Assembly (NCBI GenBank): GCA_000163995.1
Contig: CM000855.1
Coordinates: 138,127-185,761 of the forward strand
Length of the DNA stretch: 47,635 nt
Direction of reading: 5' to 3'
Source of the DNA: Campylobacter jejuni subsp. jejuni 414
GTDB taxonomy: Bacteria; Campylobacterota; Campylobacteria; Campylobacterales; Campylobacteraceae
Both the position numbers and the translations under genes were made by a program. The notes under the pieces were generated by a model. That model saw only the letters and a program-made list of their open reading frames with translations. It searched no databases and was not told the DNA's origin. Below, in pieces: positions 46,599 to 47,635 of this stretch. Numbering within the stretch: position 1 is the first letter of the stretch; each line of letters opens with the position of its first letter.

Positions 46599-47496
46599 TT
46601 TTAAGCCTTTTTCCGTTTAAATAAGTCCTGCCATCAAGAGCTTTTTTTCCACTTTCTTGAAGTTTTTTAATGCGCAAAACTCCTTGTTTACAAGCAAGCA
46701 AAAAACTTTCCTTTTCTAACTCTAAAATTTCACCCATCTTAGCATTTTGTTTTAATTCATCCACAAGTTCAAGTTCTAAAAATTTAAGTCCATTTTCTAA
46801 AAAAACTCCAGGCCAAGGAGTAAAAGCTAGATATTTTTGATAAAGCTCTCTTGCATTTTCCAAATTTACAAGCCCATCTTCTTTTTTGATTTTTTTACAA
46901 ATCGTTGCTAGACTCTCATCTTGTTTTTTAGGGATAATTTTTTCAAAATTTAAAAGAGTCGAACTTATAAGCTTAGCTGCTAAATTCGCTAAAAGTTCAA
47001 AAACTTCACTTGAATTCTTATCTTTTATATCACATTCTAAGCTTTCAAGTACAGCACCTGTGTCAAGTCCTTCTTCCATGAGCATTGTACAAACTCCACT
47101 TTTTTCATCTTTATTTAAAATGGCACTTTGAATCGGGCTAGCGCCGCGGTATTTTGGAAGTAAAGAAGCGTGTAAATTCACACAAGGTGCTAAATCCAAA
47201 ATGGCTTTAGGTAAAATTTTTCCATAGGCAGCAACCACGATAAAATCAGGCTTTAAAGAACGAATTTGTGCTATGACCTTCTCATCTTTTAAGAACTTTG
47301 GGGTAAAAACAGGGATATCAGGGTAATTCTTGCTTAAAAAAGTCTTAGTATGACTTGAAGTTAAAATTTTCTTTCTACCTACAGCTTTATCAGGCTGGGT
47401 GAAAAGTGCTACAAGTTTAAAATTATCATTTTCTAAAATAGCTCTTAAAACACAAGTAGCATAAGAAGGAGTTCCCATAAAAATAATTTTTTTCAT
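46579..47496 (-). CDS. fmt: Methionyl-tRNA formyltransferase
   Basis: A 305-aa enzyme that formylates initiator tRNA. The Asn-His-Asp triad is Asn107 and His109 (NLHASLLPKYRGASPI) and Asp145 (GLDTGA); the C-terminal OB-like tRNA-binding domain follows (FTPWPGVF). First gene of the fmt-birA-parA-parB run in this window. Corresponds to Cj0098. Confidence 0.96.
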   Translation of the reverse strand: MKKIIFMGTPSYATCVLRAILENDNFKLVALFTQPDKAVGRKKILTSSHTKTFLSKNYPDIPVFTPKFLKDEKVIAQIRSLKPDFIVVAAYGKILPKAILDLAPCVNLHASLLPKYRGASPIQSAILNKDEKSGVCTMLMEEGLDTGAVLESLECDIKDKNSSEVFELLANLAAKLISSTLLNFEKIIPKKQDESLATICKKIKKEDGLVNLENARELYQKYLAFTPWPGVFLENGLKFLELELVDELKQNAKMGEILELEKESFLLACKQGVLRIKKLQESGKKALDGRTYLNGKRLKSADSLC

Positions 47497-47570
47497 CTAT
47501 CCACATTCTATAAAAATTTACAAAAATAATAACAAATTTGAATTTAAAATAGGATTTAATTTTTATACAT

Positions 47571-47612
47571 AGAATTTATCCCATCTTGAAAGATTAAAAT
47601 GAGATAAATTCT
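47571..47612 (-). promoter_or_regulatory. Long hairpin upstream of fmt
   Basis: The arms 47571-47584 and 47599-47612 pair over 14 positions with a 14-base loop. The one mismatch is an A-C on the plus strand but a G-U pair in minus-strand RNA, so the structure favours the fmt strand. The 139 bases 47497-47635 hold no gene. It could be the leader of fmt or the end of an upstream gene; there is no clear T-run. Confidence 0.45.
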
Positions 47613-47635
47613 TTAAATTAAGAAAAGTCAAAAAC

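Overview
The window is AT-rich, densely packed epsilonproteobacterial chromosome. Its protein sequences and gene order match Campylobacter jejuni, read roughly from Cj0144 down to Cj0098 in NCTC 11168 numbering (recalled from memory, not searched). Almost all of it is core genome. I saw no rRNA, tRNA, CRISPR array, transposase or integrase.

Layout. 1-855 (-) is the start of a Tlp2-like chemoreceptor, divergent from a zinc uptake operon znuA-znuC-znuB (1087-3620, +). 3609-6265 (-) holds a broken McrBC-type restriction pair. 6371-14532 (-) is a housekeeping block: tyrA, then M23 peptidase, lpxC, tsaB-like, thrB (frameshifted), ylxR, infB, rbfA, rimP, ending at a strong inverted repeat. 14608-21132 (+) runs bamA, an inositol-phosphatase-like gene, accD, rlmH, dksA, a membrane protein and dus. 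21198-29664 is an accessory island. It contains a decayed DUF262/DUF1524 (GmrSD-like) gene (+) and a minus-strand glycan cluster: a tagD-like CTP:glycerol-3-phosphate cytidylyltransferase (frameshifted), a LicD-like transferase, a 1006-aa TPR/TagF-like/GT4 fusion, and a decayed sugar transferase carrying a G11 tract. 29665-47496 (-) returns to core genes in three runs. The first is pal, cpoB (frameshifted), slyD, fabD (frameshifted), mtnN, ttcA-like, isochorismatase, recO, ybeY. The second is atpF'-atpF-atpH-atpA-atpG-atpD-atpC followed by tolQ-tolR-tolA-tolB. The third is fmt-birA-parA-parB.

How the genes work together. ZnuABC imports zinc. BamA, LpxC, the M23 peptidase and Tol-Pal build and hold the envelope. 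The atp genes encode F1Fo ATP synthase subunits apart from a and c, with the two b-type subunits at the front. InfB, RbfA, RimP, YbeY, RlmH, Dus, TsaB-like and Fmt serve ribosome, tRNA and translation-initiation functions. The island looks like a remnant of a CDP-glycerol-dependent surface glycan pathway in a Gram-negative.

The most notable signals are: (1) two different modification-dependent restriction families (McrBC and GmrSD-like), both broken; (2) the CDP-glycerol-type glycan island, whose TagF-like domain seems to have lost its second half by an in-frame deletion; (3) homopolymer frameshifts in thrB, fabD, cpoB and the tagD-like gene, where the one in fabD, normally essential, suggests sequence error or slippage; (4) a G9 tract sitting in the ribosome-binding region of atpF; (5) a 14-bp perfect palindrome at the zinc-operon promoter and a Cys/His-rich tail on its ATPase. 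I do not see an intact undescribed system. The island is the best candidate, and it is largely degraded here.
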